In this document: one piece after another, positions 35,337-46,989 of the stretch
How positions within the stretch are numbered: the stretch's first letter is position 1
How the letters are laid out: each line of letters starts with the position of its first letter
Assembly: GCA_036429605.1 (NCBI GenBank)
Contig: JAVFKD010000015.1
Coordinates: 186,001-250,000, forward strand
Length of the DNA stretch: 64,000 bases
DNA from: Cladobotryum mycophilum
Lineage: Eukaryota; Ascomycota; Sordariomycetes; Hypocreales; Hypocreaceae
Direction of reading: 5' to 3'
Notes under the pieces: model-generated
What the model was told of the DNA's origin: nothing
What the model saw: only the letters and a program-made list of their open reading frames with translations
Database searches by the model: none
Made by a program: the position numbers and the translations under genes

Positions 35337-35374
35337 ACGTTCCGGGCGTTTCCCAACAGGGATAATCTAGATCG
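35337..35374 (-). repeat. 38-bp inverted repeat, right arm
   Basis: Reverse complement of 32195-32232 apart from three transitions. No target duplication is obvious outside the two arms. Confidence 0.7.
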
Positions 35375-35478
35375 CGGGTAGATGTCAGCGGTGAATGAGG
35401 ATAAAGCTAAGCAAAGTAGCTCTTGGTCACAGTTCAGGTATCAGGTAGTTGATGGTGAATAATTGTATTAACAACTGA

Positions 35479-37977
35479 CTAGATACGTAAGAGAGGGTCC
35501 GACTTGGTATATGTGGTCTGGGATCCATCATTGGATGACGATGAACCCCCTAGCATATCTTGAATCGACGGTAGCGGCGTTCTGATATACGATCCCCCGT
35601 CTATTTGGGGTAGCGCTAGATCTGAGCAGTCCGCCGCGCTTTCGGCAGTTGAGATGCTGTCTGCTTCCCTATCGAGGGAGGTGTAGTCAGCGTCTGTATA
35701 CGCATCCGCCTCTACGTTGGTGCGTCTGCTTCTCGTTCTCCTGCCAGCATCTCCTGCGGCCTCCTGGCGACCGCTCGGAAGTGAGACTCGTCGTTTTTTC
35801 CTCTCGCCACCAGCCTTGTCTGTCCGTTTTCTTGTCACGCCGCCGTTCAAACCGCCGTCTCCCTCGGCCTGGGTTTCTGGCGTGTCACGGCTCTCTTTCT
35901 CTTGGACTAGCTCTGCCTGCGCGGCAACGCTCGTTGTGCTGTCGTCGATTTTGCCGTCGAAAAGAATTACCGTGGGGTCAAAATGAGGAGCCAGGGGCAC
36001 GAAAATGAACCGACCGCTGCCTGCAACATCCCGCGCTAGTTGTAGCGCCACAGTAGAGATTTCTTCTCCCCCAGAGGTGACGACTAGACGCATCTCATTC
36101 AACTTCTTATGCTCAAATCTGATTTCGTAAGAGAAGCGCTTTACTTGTTTTGCACGTTTTCGGCCCTTTGAGTGCTTTGTGTCCGCTGGCGAGCTCCCAG
36201 CGATCGACGTGGCGAGCCTCTCGCAAGCTTGGCTCGGGATGTTTAGTTTGATAGGGTCCATATCGATCCCGCTTCGGGCAAACTCAGCAGCCGTCAGGTA
36301 CGGATGGAACTCCTCCGTCTTGTTGAGGGGCGCATCCTTGACCATGTAGCACGGTGAAACACTGAGCCCTCCAATACACTCCGCAATCTTGCCCTCAGTA
36401 GCCTTGACTCCAAAATCGATAGTGAGCTTGAAGGGATATTGGTCAAACTCTCTGAACCCCCGGCCCTATGCACGTGTCAGGTGTGGTTTGGTCTCCTCTT
36501 GGATAGGAGCACTTACACTCTCCTTTAGCACAAACATACATTCCCTATCCGCTACTTGTGGCTTTGGTAACGCGCTTCTAAGGCCGTTGACTGCTTCGAT
36601 TTCGGCCTTGATCCCGAAACCGAATAGCTCAAGAAGCTTCCGGTCCTTCTCTGGATCGTGATCTTGCCAGGCAAAGACTGCGCCGGCACATGTAGCGGTG
36701 CTGTGATAAACGTCAGGAGAAACGATCCGGAGCGAATCGGGGTAACTAACGATTGGCGCGATACCCGCGTAATGACCTTGGCTTCGGGTAAAACATCCTC
36801 GAATATCTTATGCAGGGGCTTGGAGAGGATGGGTGACTTGGACGATCCCCCGACCAAAAGGATATACTCGGGGCAGTGCTTAGCGGCCTTCAAGGCCTGC
36901 AGCTGTTTCTTGAAGAAATCGATCGCCGTGCCGTAGAAGGCTTCTACGAGATTCTTTAGTTCACTCGCGGTCAAGACCACGTTGCCCTCATGATCACGAA
37001 TATCGACGAGATTGTCTCCCATCTTGAGGAAGGCTTCGAAACAGGGTCTGAATCCCTTCCCAGCGCGCTCCGATATCTCCGCAGCGATGTACTCCGTCCC
37101 CGCATTTACACTTTTGGGCTCGGTAACCTGTCTTATGACCATGTGGGAGCAGTCTTCGAGCATCGTCCACTGTTGCACATGATACGCCCCGAAGTTCTGC
37201 GCGACCGGCATTGTTAGTCACCTGACTGGGCCGAACTGGATGCCACTAGCACTCACCATAACCATGCCGCCACACCCCACGATAACGGCATTGACCCCAT
37301 CCTAGCACAGCGTTAGACCTAAATCGATGTTGACAGAAGGAGGACTTGTACCGGCCCGTCGATATCTTCCTGTAGGTCTTTGTGTTCTTGAATCATACTT
37401 CGCAACTCGGCCTCGGTCTCCTCCACAAAATGGCCTTTTTCTTCAAATCCCCAGTCGTGGAGCAGGGAAATGACCTTCTTTTGGAGGTCATCGCGCATGT
37501 AAGACGACGGGAGGCAAAACATCACGGCTTGTATCTGTTCGTGCGGCTTGTGGCCCAGCCGCTCCAAATACTGATATGTGTGGTCGCGTATGTGCTTCAA
37601 GAAGGCGGCGTAGACCTCATCCCCGTTCACTCCATTCCTCTCAACCCTGGCGTGGAACATTTTCCGTATGTAATTTGCGTTTTCTCCGACCCCATCGTCG
37701 ATGTGGGCTTTGATCGCCCGTATGGCTTTAGAGTGGTCGGCATGTTCTGAGGGATGCCACCCGAAGTGCCACTTTCCGTCCTCGACGTACACGACACTCG
37801 GAATTTCGGGGGCCTCAGCGCTCCTCGGATCACCTGAATTCTCCTTCTCCCCCAGCCTAGTATTTCAATGATCTCAGGTCGTTTTCCGGGGCACAAGTGC
37901 ATAGCAGTCACGGCGGTGGTGGAGGAACCTGGATCGACGCCAAACAAGAGCATGGACTGAGATCTCGGCGTAGCCAT
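35479..37977 (-). CDS. Hsp70-like (HSPA12-type) ATPase-domain protein, four exons
   Basis: Exons 37977-37352, 37301-37257, 37196-36517 and 36465-35479, with introns of 50, 60 and 51 nt that all have good donors and branch sites (TCTAAC, ACTAAC, CTGAC). The N-terminal GVDPGSSTTAV is the first phosphate loop and EYILLVGGSSKSPILSKPL the adenosine/second phosphate motif, so an actin-like ATPase fold is clear; IRFEHKKL and the long Arg/Ser/Asp-rich tail are outside it. Two one-base breaks, at C5 37849-37853 and G4 36739-36742, are each repaired by one base (giving GWGEKENSGDP and TPDSLRIVSPDVYHS). This fungal family is large and uncharacterised; ATP-driven conformational change is inferred from the fold. 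Confidence 0.8.
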
Positions 37978-38440
37978 GGCTTAATCGTCGGGTGATCTGA
38001 ATGCCTTCGCTGTTCGGCGTATTCATATTCGGGGCTGTGCACTCAGGCTGGTCATGCGGATTATGAGTGCATAACGCGTCGGGTCGGTAATGGATCACGC
38101 GATTTGGCGATGAACGACCTGTGGTGTTTAGAAGCGTCGGGAGACGGATTAAGAGTTGGTCCGGCCAGGAACAGCACAACCGGGATTAATTGCTGATCAG
38201 GTAAGCACTGTCATGTCCGGGGTTTCCATCCAAACGCATTTTGCTTTCTTCACAAAAAGGCTTTGCCCTGGTGGCTTACTAAAACCTGAAGTCGCGATAG
38301 AATAAGAACCAACCATGAATTCTGTTATTTCCATCCGTAAGCTAGCTATTGTAGTGTAATTATCGACCAGTTATAGCAATTAAGCGATTCCCTACTAACT
38401 CCCTTCACGTCAAGTTCCATTCGGTCCATATCTACTTCCA
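37978..38440. other. intergenic
   Basis: No gene seen; contains the leftward promoter of the Hsp70-like gene and the 3' end of the next minus-strand gene. Confidence 0.4.
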
Positions 38441-39326
38441 CTACTCATCATCCGCGGGCAAAACCTGGGCGGTTAAGTTAATGTTAGGTCATTGCAGGTA
38501 CAGGGAGGCTTCAAGCGCGCACACTCACCAGTTCTTCTTCACCGCTATCATCGGCAATGGTAACCGGCCCAGTGTTCCGGTGAGAAAGAGGCGACGAGCC
38601 AGTACCAGAGGCGTTGGCAACGCGTCTACGGTTTGAGATCCGGGCAGATTGGCGTGTAACAGGAGGGCGTGAACCGGCAGAGTCTCTACGGCGTCTACCG
38701 CGGGGGCGCGAATCGGCAGAGCGCGCAGCAGAAGAGTCTGCAATAGAAGGGGACGCAGCAGTAGAGCGTGTAGTTGAAGGCGTAGTGGGAGCAGCGCGAG
38801 ATTGGGAACGTCTCACTGTACCCATGAAAACAACATCGCCATCCTTTGAATCAACGGGAATTGGGGTCTGGTGGGTTCCCTAATAGTGAGTTAGTGACTG
38901 AGCAGCATGATTGAAATGCGAGGGTCCTACAGGAAGACGAAGAGGTCTGTCATTGAACAAATTCACAGCCCGCAGAGCCTCAGCATCAGTAAGCCTCTTC
39001 TTGCGCACGATCTTGCGAGCCTCGTGGTGATATTGTACTTGGAACTTGTGAACGTCTGTATAGATCGGGTGCTCATTGATGATTCTTTGCTCCTAGCGCT
39101 GAAGTCTATCAACAAGGTCGGCTAAAGCCTCCAGAATACCAGAAACGTCATCGGCCGGTTGTGCGTTATTGTAGGTGGAACGGGTGTAGACGGCACGAAA
39201 GTTGGTAACGTTCTCTGAAGATAGGCAAAAGTACTTTGGCCATGCGAAGCTGTGAGCTGTACCTTGGCGGTCTTGGAGTGAGATGACCTCCATGGAAAAG
39301 TAGTCATTGTCGTTTCTAGGCGGCAT
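38441..39326 (-). CDS. tandem paralogue 1 (P1), unknown family, in-frame UAG
   Basis: ATG 39326 follows a 5' UTR intron whose acceptor CTCTAG lies 12 bases upstream. Exon 1 reads MPPRNDNDYFSMEVI ... GILEALADLVDRLQR, then UAG at 39093-39095, then in the same frame EQRIINEHPIYTDVHKFQ to a 51-nt intron (38880-38930, branch CACTAAC). Exon 2 is Ser/Arg/Ala-rich and ends VTIADDSGEEEL, a hydrophobic patch followed by acids like a SUMO-interacting motif. A last intron (branch CTAAC or TTAAC) leads to VLPADDE and a stop at 38441. Every element has a counterpart in P2. Function unknown; a disordered basic-acidic tail suggests nuclear interactions. Confidence 0.6.
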
Positions 39327-39591
39327 GATCACGTATGGCTAGAGGCAAGTTAATTGATGTGAGATGAACGGTAGGGTTGAGTACACGTACCTGATGACAG
39401 CCGGCAGCGCATCAATGAAGTCGGAATAACTGGTATTGTTAGAGGATACGGTGATTTGGGTAAGGATAATAGGATGAAGGCATCAAAAGAGATAACCTAC
39501 CCGATGGATCGATGAGATGTGCGCTACGGGGCGCGTTGGAGATGTGCGATGCGGAAGGAAGAGAAGAGATGCGAGCGGACCTTTGAGCGAC

Positions 39592-39604
39592 GAGATTTAA
39601 ATAC
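39592..39604 (-). promoter_or_regulatory. core promoter box shared by P1 and P2
   Basis: GTATTTAAATCTC on the minus strand, about 265 bases upstream of the P1 start codon. The identical 13-mer lies at 41086-41098, about 250 bases upstream of P2. It contains a TATTTAAA TATA-like core. Confidence 0.6.
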
Positions 39605-39875
39605 ACAAGTCTGCGTGGGTGCACTTTTCTGCAGAGAGAGGCAATAGCAAGACCTTGAGCGAAAAGTGAGAATGTAACTCACTTTCTCTTCAGGTTACTA
39701 CAAGTCACTGCTCGAGGAATTACAGAAGTAAAAACAAATAAAACAAACTAACATATCATGTATTGTACTTAATACAATAGAAACTAGCCACATTTACGAT
39801 ATCTCAAATAAAACCACAGGCAGCCCCTACATACAGGCAAACATAAAAAAGCATAGGTAATACTTGTCGTCGAAT

Positions 39876-40835
39876 TCAACCGACAGTAGAGAACTGTAAG
39901 AGTTATTAGTTGGAGGGCGGTGGTAATAGATATAACGTATTAGCAGCATACCTCTTGAACTGAAGTCTCAGATTCAGATTCTTCATGATCATCGTGTTCA
40001 TCATGGCCAGCAGACTCTCTACCATTCGAGACTGTAGTCGAGAAGCGAGCCAAGGGTGAAGATGGCTGTTGCGAGTAGACCGCGCTGGTTCTCGCAGTAC
40101 CAAAGGAACTGCCAGCAGCATCATCAGATTGATCAGGCGTAGCAACATCGGAGCCGAGTTGATGAGCGGGGGATGATATAGGAATTGACTGATTTGGAGA
40201 TGGAACAGAGGAAGACGCCATCTCTGTTTCGCCACTCTGATCGGTTCGCTGTCGCTTGTTGTTACGTACGTTCCCGGGTTCATCACCATTGTCGTCGTGA
40301 ACTCGGCGGATCCCTTGCTTGGAATCAATCTCGTCGTCGTCATCGGAATCAACTATGAAAGGTTCATCAACGCTACCGCCCTACCACCTCATTAGCTATG
40401 TTGCGTTTTCTACTACCAAAAGAAACTCACAGCAGAGGGAGCATCGGACATCAGAACATTTCCAACTTCAATGCGAGCATTCGCCTCAGAGAGCGCCCTT
40501 TTACCCACCATACGGCGAGCCTCGTTGAAGCGAACAAGTGTCCACTTCCCGACGTTGGGGTAGAGAGGATGCCGCCGAAGGAATCCACATTCCTACTGAT
40601 GGATACTTTCGGCCAACCTACTCACAGCCTCCAACCTGTCATGGCAATCTTGGGGTAATGGCCCTTGGCCCAGTCGACGTTGTGCGGCTCTCATCATCTG
40701 TGCGTGCAGATCACGGATGTTTTGGGAGGAGGAGGCTAAGTTGAATCGCCATTCGAATGGATGAGCATTACCATGCGAGTCGAAGAGCATGTGAGACTCG
40801 ATGTCAAAGGTCTTCATCCAATCATTGTTGGCCAT
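39876..40835 (-). CDS. tandem paralogue 2 (P2), unknown family, in-frame UAG
   Basis: ATG 40835 lies 15 bases after the acceptor TTACAG of a 5' UTR intron. Exon 1 reads MANNDWMKTFDIESHML ... RLEAVSRLAESIHQ, UAG at 40593-40595, then in frame ECGFLRRHPLYPNVGKW to a 50-nt intron (40381-40430, branch GCTAAT). Exon 2 opens GSVDEPFIVDSDDDDEID, again a SUMO-interaction-like patch, and continues Ser/Asp/His/Glu-rich. A 58-nt intron (39894-39951, branch ACTAAT) leads to FSTVG and a stop at 39876. Sequence similarity to P1 is low but runs on both sides of the stop, and intron positions match. Confidence 0.6.
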
Positions 40836-41085
40836 CTTGAATGATATGGTCTGTAACTTTATCAGCGCATGTAACTCCATCGCTCCACGTTAATCAACCG
40901 TACCTATGATAACCGTTTTCAATGGAGAATAACAGGGTCAAGGTAGTCTAATCATTCAAAGTTGCGGCGGTCGCGAAAGGGATGATTTATTGGCGTGATT
41001 TGGGGGAAACTCAATGCCTCGCGGAGGCGTTGATGGGTGGTGATGTAAAAGGAAGAAGAAAGAGGTAAAGGCACCGTGAACGGAA

Positions 41086-41098
41086 GAGATTTAAATAC
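41086..41098 (-). promoter_or_regulatory. core promoter box of P2
   Basis: GTATTTAAATCTC on the minus strand, identical to the P1 box at 39592-39604 and at a similar distance from the ATG, while surrounding sequence has diverged. Confidence 0.6.
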
Positions 41099-41524
41099 CG
41101 ATGTGAGGTTTGGTTCCACTTTTATTTTCCGTTTGTTAAAAGAGAACTTGGTTTGCCAGCTGACAACGAGTGTTGAACGGGTGGTAGTGTAATGCCGCGG
41201 CGCCTAATGCAGCGTTTGACAACGGGCTCACTTTGATATCCGGTTACTGTGATGCTACCTGTAATAACATAGGTATTATACGGGCGTTTACATCTCCAGG
41301 CGATGGCCTTATGTACCAGCTCGGATTGCCCTTGTCGACCAAACCCATAACATATCCAATGAGGTTAACTTAGAACCATACCAAAGTGAAGAGAAGACTG
41401 GGCATGGTGCCCGCAAAGAATGATTAATTTTTCAAGAAGCAAAGTCGACCAGCGATAGTGGAAATATAATCTTTGTTTTGAGCTAACCAGCAACTCACCA
41501 GTTACCTTCTCTCAAGCCTCCTTC
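41099..41524. other. intergenic
   Basis: No gene seen between P2's upstream region and the next minus-strand gene. Confidence 0.4.
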
Positions 41525-42011
41525 TCAGGTATCCTTCCCAGCCTCTTTACTAGCATCCACAAACGACCGCTCATCGGCCAAAACATCCACCATAGAGTCA
41601 GGGCACTCCCGCTCGTAAGTCTTGAGCTCCGGGTCTGGGTTATCAAAGCGGTTCTATAGCTGTGTATTAGCTGCGTGGCACCAGAGAGGAAGAGAGAAGG
41701 GTGCTTACATTGACACAGGTGGTGAGAGCATCGGCAATGACCGACAGGGAGTTGGCGATGTCCACCGCCACACGAATTTTGGTGTTCGCCCGGGCCTGGT
41801 GACGCAACTGCTCATCAGCAGCTCTTTGGCGGTCATCCCGCTCCTTGGCAGTGCCATACTTCTTCTTCACGGCCTGGAGGGCCTTCTTGCCAGGACCCTG
41901 GTACTTCCTGATGGTGGACTGGCAATGGTCAGAAGGTCCCTTGCAGGAGGTAAGCTGGTAATTCACAATAGCAATTGCCAGTATTATCATACCTAACCTA
42001 CATTGATTCAT
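41525..42011 (-). CDS. small unknown protein, 5' end uncertain
   Basis: A helical, Lys/Arg/Gln-rich region (TIRKYQGPGKKALQAV; YGTAKERDDRQRAADEQL; RVAVDIANSLSVIADAL) is joined through a 55-nt intron (41654-41708, donor GTAAGC, branch CTAATAC) to an acidic end, NNRFDNPDPELKTYEREC to GKDT and a stop at 41525. The first 20 residues after the frame's ATG are hydrophobic and may instead be intron, with the true 5' exon further upstream near 42050-42200. No family recognised. It lies in the same strand and cluster as P1 and P2. Confidence 0.45.
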
Positions 42012-42818
42012 TGTAACAATACAAATGACTCACGTTTAGCACGCGAAACACAATGGAGCCTCCCTCCCGTGCAGGATAGCTGTGAGGGTGCTTCATAGTA
42101 CGTTCTATGAAGTATTTCTATAGCATCTGTGGGTAAATAGTTCTTTTCGTGCTGTTCAAGACAATGAGTTGTCTTGTTGATCGTGGACTTAATGCGATTG
42201 CTCAATCATCCGTGTCGTTGCATTGGAGATCGACGAGACCCGGACCCTTTGCCCAGTACCAAATAAATTTGAGATCCGGATCCTAGACTGGACGTTAGAG
42301 AACCGCCCTGCACAATGTTCAGCCAAAGCAGTCTGCGCATATATTTATTGCGTGTGTATGAAACGAAACAACCATATCTTCCGGTTCAATGGCCAGAATT
42401 TCCAAGGGATGGGGAGATTCCAAATGTTCTTCTTCATTATGAACAAAAGAACCCCGATTATTCCCTCCTTCAGATAGCAAGCGACAGGTAAGCATAGAGC
42501 CAAGCTATTCCCACGAGAGAGTTGGGGAAAATAAACGGCACGACCTACACCCATCTTACGCCCAACCCCGACCAATGTGTCAAAACCCTCAGCTAAGCGT
42601 CTGGTATGTGCCTTGGCTCAATACAGGCTCGCAGTTACTGTTATCGCGGTCCAGTCGAGCTCTCTAATGCAGTGAAGTGTAACTCCGTGTAATGCCTTGT
42701 GCTCCGTTACCTTAGATCTCACCAGGAATCGCTTCCTACTCCGCCATGGTCATCTGTCGTCGGGTAACGGTAATCACATCGCTCTCCGCCTGCACAAGAA
42801 CAGTATCCTACTCCTGCT

Positions 42819-43130
42819 TCAATTAGTAAAGAATCTTAAAAGAATTTTAATGAGTATGCTAGTATTAGAACCTACTACAACATCATTGGTCTTCTTATTG
42901 ATGCTGGCTTGAAGCGCATGCAGCGCAGACGTAAGATCGTTCATCTTAACAGTATCTGCGGCACTACACTCTGCAATCGCCTGATGTAAGGTATTCTCGA
43001 TTTGGCGCGGGGCGGTCCTTTTAGTAACCTTATAGCGGTTTCCGTTGACTTGAATATGAATGGTCTGGCAGTCGGCGCGGACATCCACATCGCGGGGTTC
43101 TTGGACACGATTGTCATTGGCTTCTGCCAT
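42819..43130 (-). CDS. small unknown protein, possible third cluster paralogue (P3)
   Basis: ATG 43130 (MAEANDNRVQEPRDVDV) opens a short protein with ADCQTIHIQVNGNRYKVTK followed by two amphipathic helices ending LTSALHALQASINKK. Size, position of the helices and an upstream splice-acceptor-like TTACAG about 70 bases before the ATG resemble exon 1 of P1 and P2, but the similarity is weak. The last 20 codons are AT-rich and contain a branch-like TTTACTAATTGAAGCAG, so the 3' end probably continues through an intron into the next 100 bases. Confidence 0.4.
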   Translation of the reverse strand: MAEANDNRVQEPRDVDVRADCQTIHIQVNGNRYKVTKRTAPRQIENTLHQAIAECSAADTVKMNDLTSALHALQASINKKTNDVVVGSNTSILIKILLRFFTN

Positions 43131-44404
43131 TATGGGCTAGTGCGGGGCAGAAAGGAAGTCGATGGTGGGGGAGACGCAAACGGAAAGGGTGATGTCTGTA
43201 AGATTGGCTATCATAGCTATTAGCCACGGCGCATGCATAAAAGAGTAAAGGAGCGTATACCTATGGTATTTTGGAATGTAGAGACAACGATGAATTGAGT
43301 TGAGTTTGCGATTGATGAAGGATTAAGCGCGATGAGGCTTGAAGCTTGAGGGGTGGATTCGGAAAAACTGTTTATCTGAAGGCAACAGTGCTATGGTAAT
43401 GTCATTCAGTGTAGCAAGGTGTGTCAGGTTGGGCTTCGGAGGAATGTTAGTCCGGCTCTACAGAGGGTCTTCTTAGAAGACCCCTTCCACCATTGAAGGG
43501 AACTTAAAAAACATAGACATACACATTCAGAGCACCAATAACCTCTAAGCTATTTTATGGTGACCGGGAGAGGGCCCTTTGTTTTAATTTTATCACTCAG
43601 CGCAGATCATCGGGATGCACACCAGAGAACCAAGTCTACCGAAGTTTGCTTCCTCTTCCTCACCAACCAGCCGACATCCTGGACACGATGAAACCACCTC
43701 TCTTGCCACCGACTAGCAATGAGAAACTCGATTATTACCCACGGTTGAAAACAGATCCCTTACGATAACAAGCACCTGCTACTGCATACCGAGCAAGCTC
43801 AAGAAAACCCATTTCCGACACACTGTGATAACGGCTGTCACACCATTTTACTACTACCGTTATCCCCTGCTTGGAATCTTATTTCTATATCCCTCAAAGA
43901 GCGAGCTGTAGTCGCCGCGTTACACGACTTGAGGGAGATAATACTTCCCGCGACTCGACGATTCTGAGGACACCGAAGTTCCCGACACCACACGCTGTGG
44001 GCATACAGCCTACGGCTACGAAACTTTAGATTTTTTTTTTTTTTTTTTAGGAAAGTTGCTGAGGGGGAGGTCGGGAGCGACAAGAAACCATATTTCAGAA
44101 ACCCAAAACCGCAGGCAAGTTAGAGAGCGACCGCGAATGGACGCATTAGACTGATACTTGGAGGGAGAAGGGTCGAATCTGGGGTTGAGTTTCAGTGGCG
44201 GAATTCTCGGGGCTGTTGGACATCAACACTACTCCCCGAGTTAACGGAAGTCGCGGAGGGCAAAGCGAAGTGAGGGGCGAATGATAGTAAGTTAGGGTAG
44301 AAACTTCTCAGGAAGTCGCTTGACACAAGCCATTGGTAACAATATAAAGCTGGAATAATCTACTTGGTACGGAAAATTAGAAGCAAAATAACATCATCAA
44401 ACTA
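43131..44404. other. intergenic
   Basis: No gene supported. A T18 run lies at 44031-44048. TTCTCAGGAAGTC near 44306 is related to the palindromes at 5.3 and 5.8 kb. Confidence 0.4.
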
Positions 44405-44412
44405 CCTAACAC

Positions 44413-46955
44413 CAGTGATGTAATTAATCAATTAATCTGAATCCAGGGTCGGATTCAGATTAATTATTGAATCAGGCCTTGGATTCAGGATTAATTATCG
44501 GATTCAGCGATTAATTAGCTCCTAGCCAGTTAATAAGCTTTTTTAACTATTTCAATAGCACTAAATTAATTCCTAGCATCCTTAGCTGTTATTTTTAAAT
44601 CTCTAATACCTAAGTTAATACTTATTTACTTCTAGAGTCATGCATGGCTAGTCCAAGAGCCCACTCTTAATCCAGTGCTTTAAACACTCCGTATACTCTA
44701 CTATCTGCACAAACAATCGACTTTTATCCCAAGAAATTATACGTCGGGCTCCGCTAAATACTCGTTCAGCCTCCGCTGACATTACTGGTATAGAGAAAAT
44801 ATTAATTGCGAGGCGGTAGAGAAAAGGATAGGAAGTTTGTTGCGTCGGCTTAAGCCACTATAAAAGGGCAGAAGAGGCACCAATTAGCAGCGTCAGGCCC
44901 TCGATGAATCGGCTAAATTCATCATAAGAAGATGACTTCTAATAGATGCGTTTCTTATATGCCTCGTAAGCCAAAAGATCCTCCTCAATTTCTGGTTCTT
45001 GCAGCGGCTTGAAACCATCCCATAGCTTGCGCATAGCCTCGACTGCCGGCCCGATATATTAGGACTAGTCTTTCTAAGCCTTATTTAGATGTGCCCGTTG
45101 AAGGCTAAGGTAGAGCAGAATCGTAGCCGCGTATACTAGGGTATCATCTATACGGGTATAGTAATCGTTAAACTTGTACCAACTGGTCATAATGCGATCT
45201 ATTATCGTGATACTATGCTAGAATTGCTGCATAGCGGCTTTATAATGCATAACAAGAAAGTCTATAGAATAAATCACCTTATTTAATGATATATTGTCCT
45301 ATTGGGTATCTTTAATAATCTCATAGAAAGGTTATAGAAAGTCATGGATCTCTTGAAGCTTCTGCCAGTGCTCGGGATAAAGATAATCAAGACTAATATC
45401 ACTCTTTGAATAGCGATCGTCTATAAAGCTATTAAGTTCTTTACGGAGTTTAATAGTAGTATGAATCATTCGATACTAAGAGTTTTACCTTATCGAGTTA
45501 TCCTACGGGATTATATAGCCAGTAGTCTATAGGAAGGCTTAGTAACATTAGGTTAATAAGCGAATCCACACCATAAGGTTATAAAGCATACTAAGCGCGC
45601 TATACTGCCGCCAGGCAGTCGCCGTCTCTGCTCTTTTAACAGCCCCCTCCTGTTCCTTACAGGATAGCTATGATACTTAACGCAGGGCCTCATTAGAAGT
45701 ATTCTTGTTCTTGCCGAATAGGAATACTTATACCGCTAGATTTATAATGTGGCCATTACAGTAGAGTCGTTAATGGGTAGAATTAAAGCCATAGGTCTTT
45801 ATAATAGTTCGTAGTATTATATTATTATTATAAGCATTATCAAAAGTAAAGTATCCGATCTTATTACATACTCTGTACGAATTAACTACCTAGAGGAAAG
45901 CCTTTATAATAGCTTTATTACTATATATACCTTTAAGCTCTCAAAGAGTAAGTAAAGCCTTTTGTAATTACCTGCTGCCTAGATTAATAAAATAAGCCAT
46001 GATGGTAAGGAAACTATAATGGTTTAGAGAAGACTAGATATTAATACTAAAGTGTATTTACGTAGGCAAAACGTTGAGCCTTGATATTAAGCTCTCGCGA
46101 TGTATAGAAAAGTTTGCCTTTAATAGTTTTAGAACTTGCCCGCGACTCTGTGTAATGACTCTTAGGGCTATGTAGTTAACTGTATAAAGTAAGGCATACT
46201 ATTCTAGCCACTTAACAAGACTATAGGAAAGACTATACACAGTAATAAGATTTACTAATGCTTAATTATACGCATCTTCGTTAATAAAGGTATAAAAATG
46301 CTTCTCCCGCTCAATATCATGCCCTTTTTGTCTCGCAGCTTGCTGCCAAAACAGTCTATCAATCGCGAGTTCCTGCCCGAGCTTCTTAGCTATTTGGTGC
46401 TCTGAAATCAAGACACAATGCTTATCCCGGAGATAGCCCCGTACTCTATTATAAGCGGCCTAAGAGTAGGAACAACGTTTACAATACTATATCTTCTGAC
46501 CGTGCTTATTACGTTTAGGCTCTTGGTGATTTAGCGGATGACTTTCCGCTTAAATGTCAAGTGTAGTAGGGGTCCGGGCGCGTTTATATATTATAGAAGA
46601 GAATGATTCTGAGAATTGAGAAGATTCTCTAGTAGTATCTGTATCCTCGACGGGATTCTCTATTAAGGTAAAGTAGTTATCGTTGATAGAGACAGTGAGT
46701 GGGTTTATATTAGAGGCTATAATGTTTGATAGTCTAACGTTAGGTGATCAGTCAGGATATGCATGGCGATGGCTAATAAGGGTCAAATTTAGCGCTACAC
46801 TAGCCAATCATATCTATAGTCTAATAGTTAACCCTACTTTAATTAATCATTAAAACTTAATTAATCCTAACGAGCGTGATTCAGATAATTAATCCTAGCC
46901 TCGGATTCAGATTCAATAAATCGCTAATTAATCGCCCCGATTAATTACATCACTG
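44413..46955. mobile_element. hAT-type DNA transposon, degraded
   Basis: A 2543-bp element with 17-bp terminal inverted repeats (CAGTGATGTAATTAATC and its complement) and an 8-bp target duplication CCTAACAC (44405-44412 and 46956-46963), diagnostic of hAT. Subterminal regions repeat GGATTCAG and ATTAATTA motifs on both sides, as expected for transposase binding. Confidence 0.9.
44640..46560 (-). pseudogene. hAT transposase remnant
   Basis: On the minus strand a BED-type zinc finger is readable near 46400-46480 (YCKRCSYS, then RGYLRDKHCV), then VNLITVYSLSYSLVKW near 46200-46260, and the C-terminal dimerisation domain near 44660-44800 (VMSAEAERVFSGARRIISWD; ECLKHWIKSGLL). Many stops interrupt it, several where tryptophan (TGG to TAG) is expected, as in the LINE. 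No function remains. The element may still respond to transposase from elsewhere because its ends are intact. Confidence 0.8.
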
Positions 46956-46989
46956 CCTAACACTCTGGCATTGATCAAACACACTATCA

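Noticed and set aside
38880..38930. reading P1 as ending at the first UAG only
   Set aside because: Downstream sequence is similar between P1 and P2 and carries a matching intron, so the region after the UAG was coding at least ancestrally.
43838..44083. minus-strand frame across the T18 run
   Set aside because: A Lys run produced by the homopolymer; no other support.
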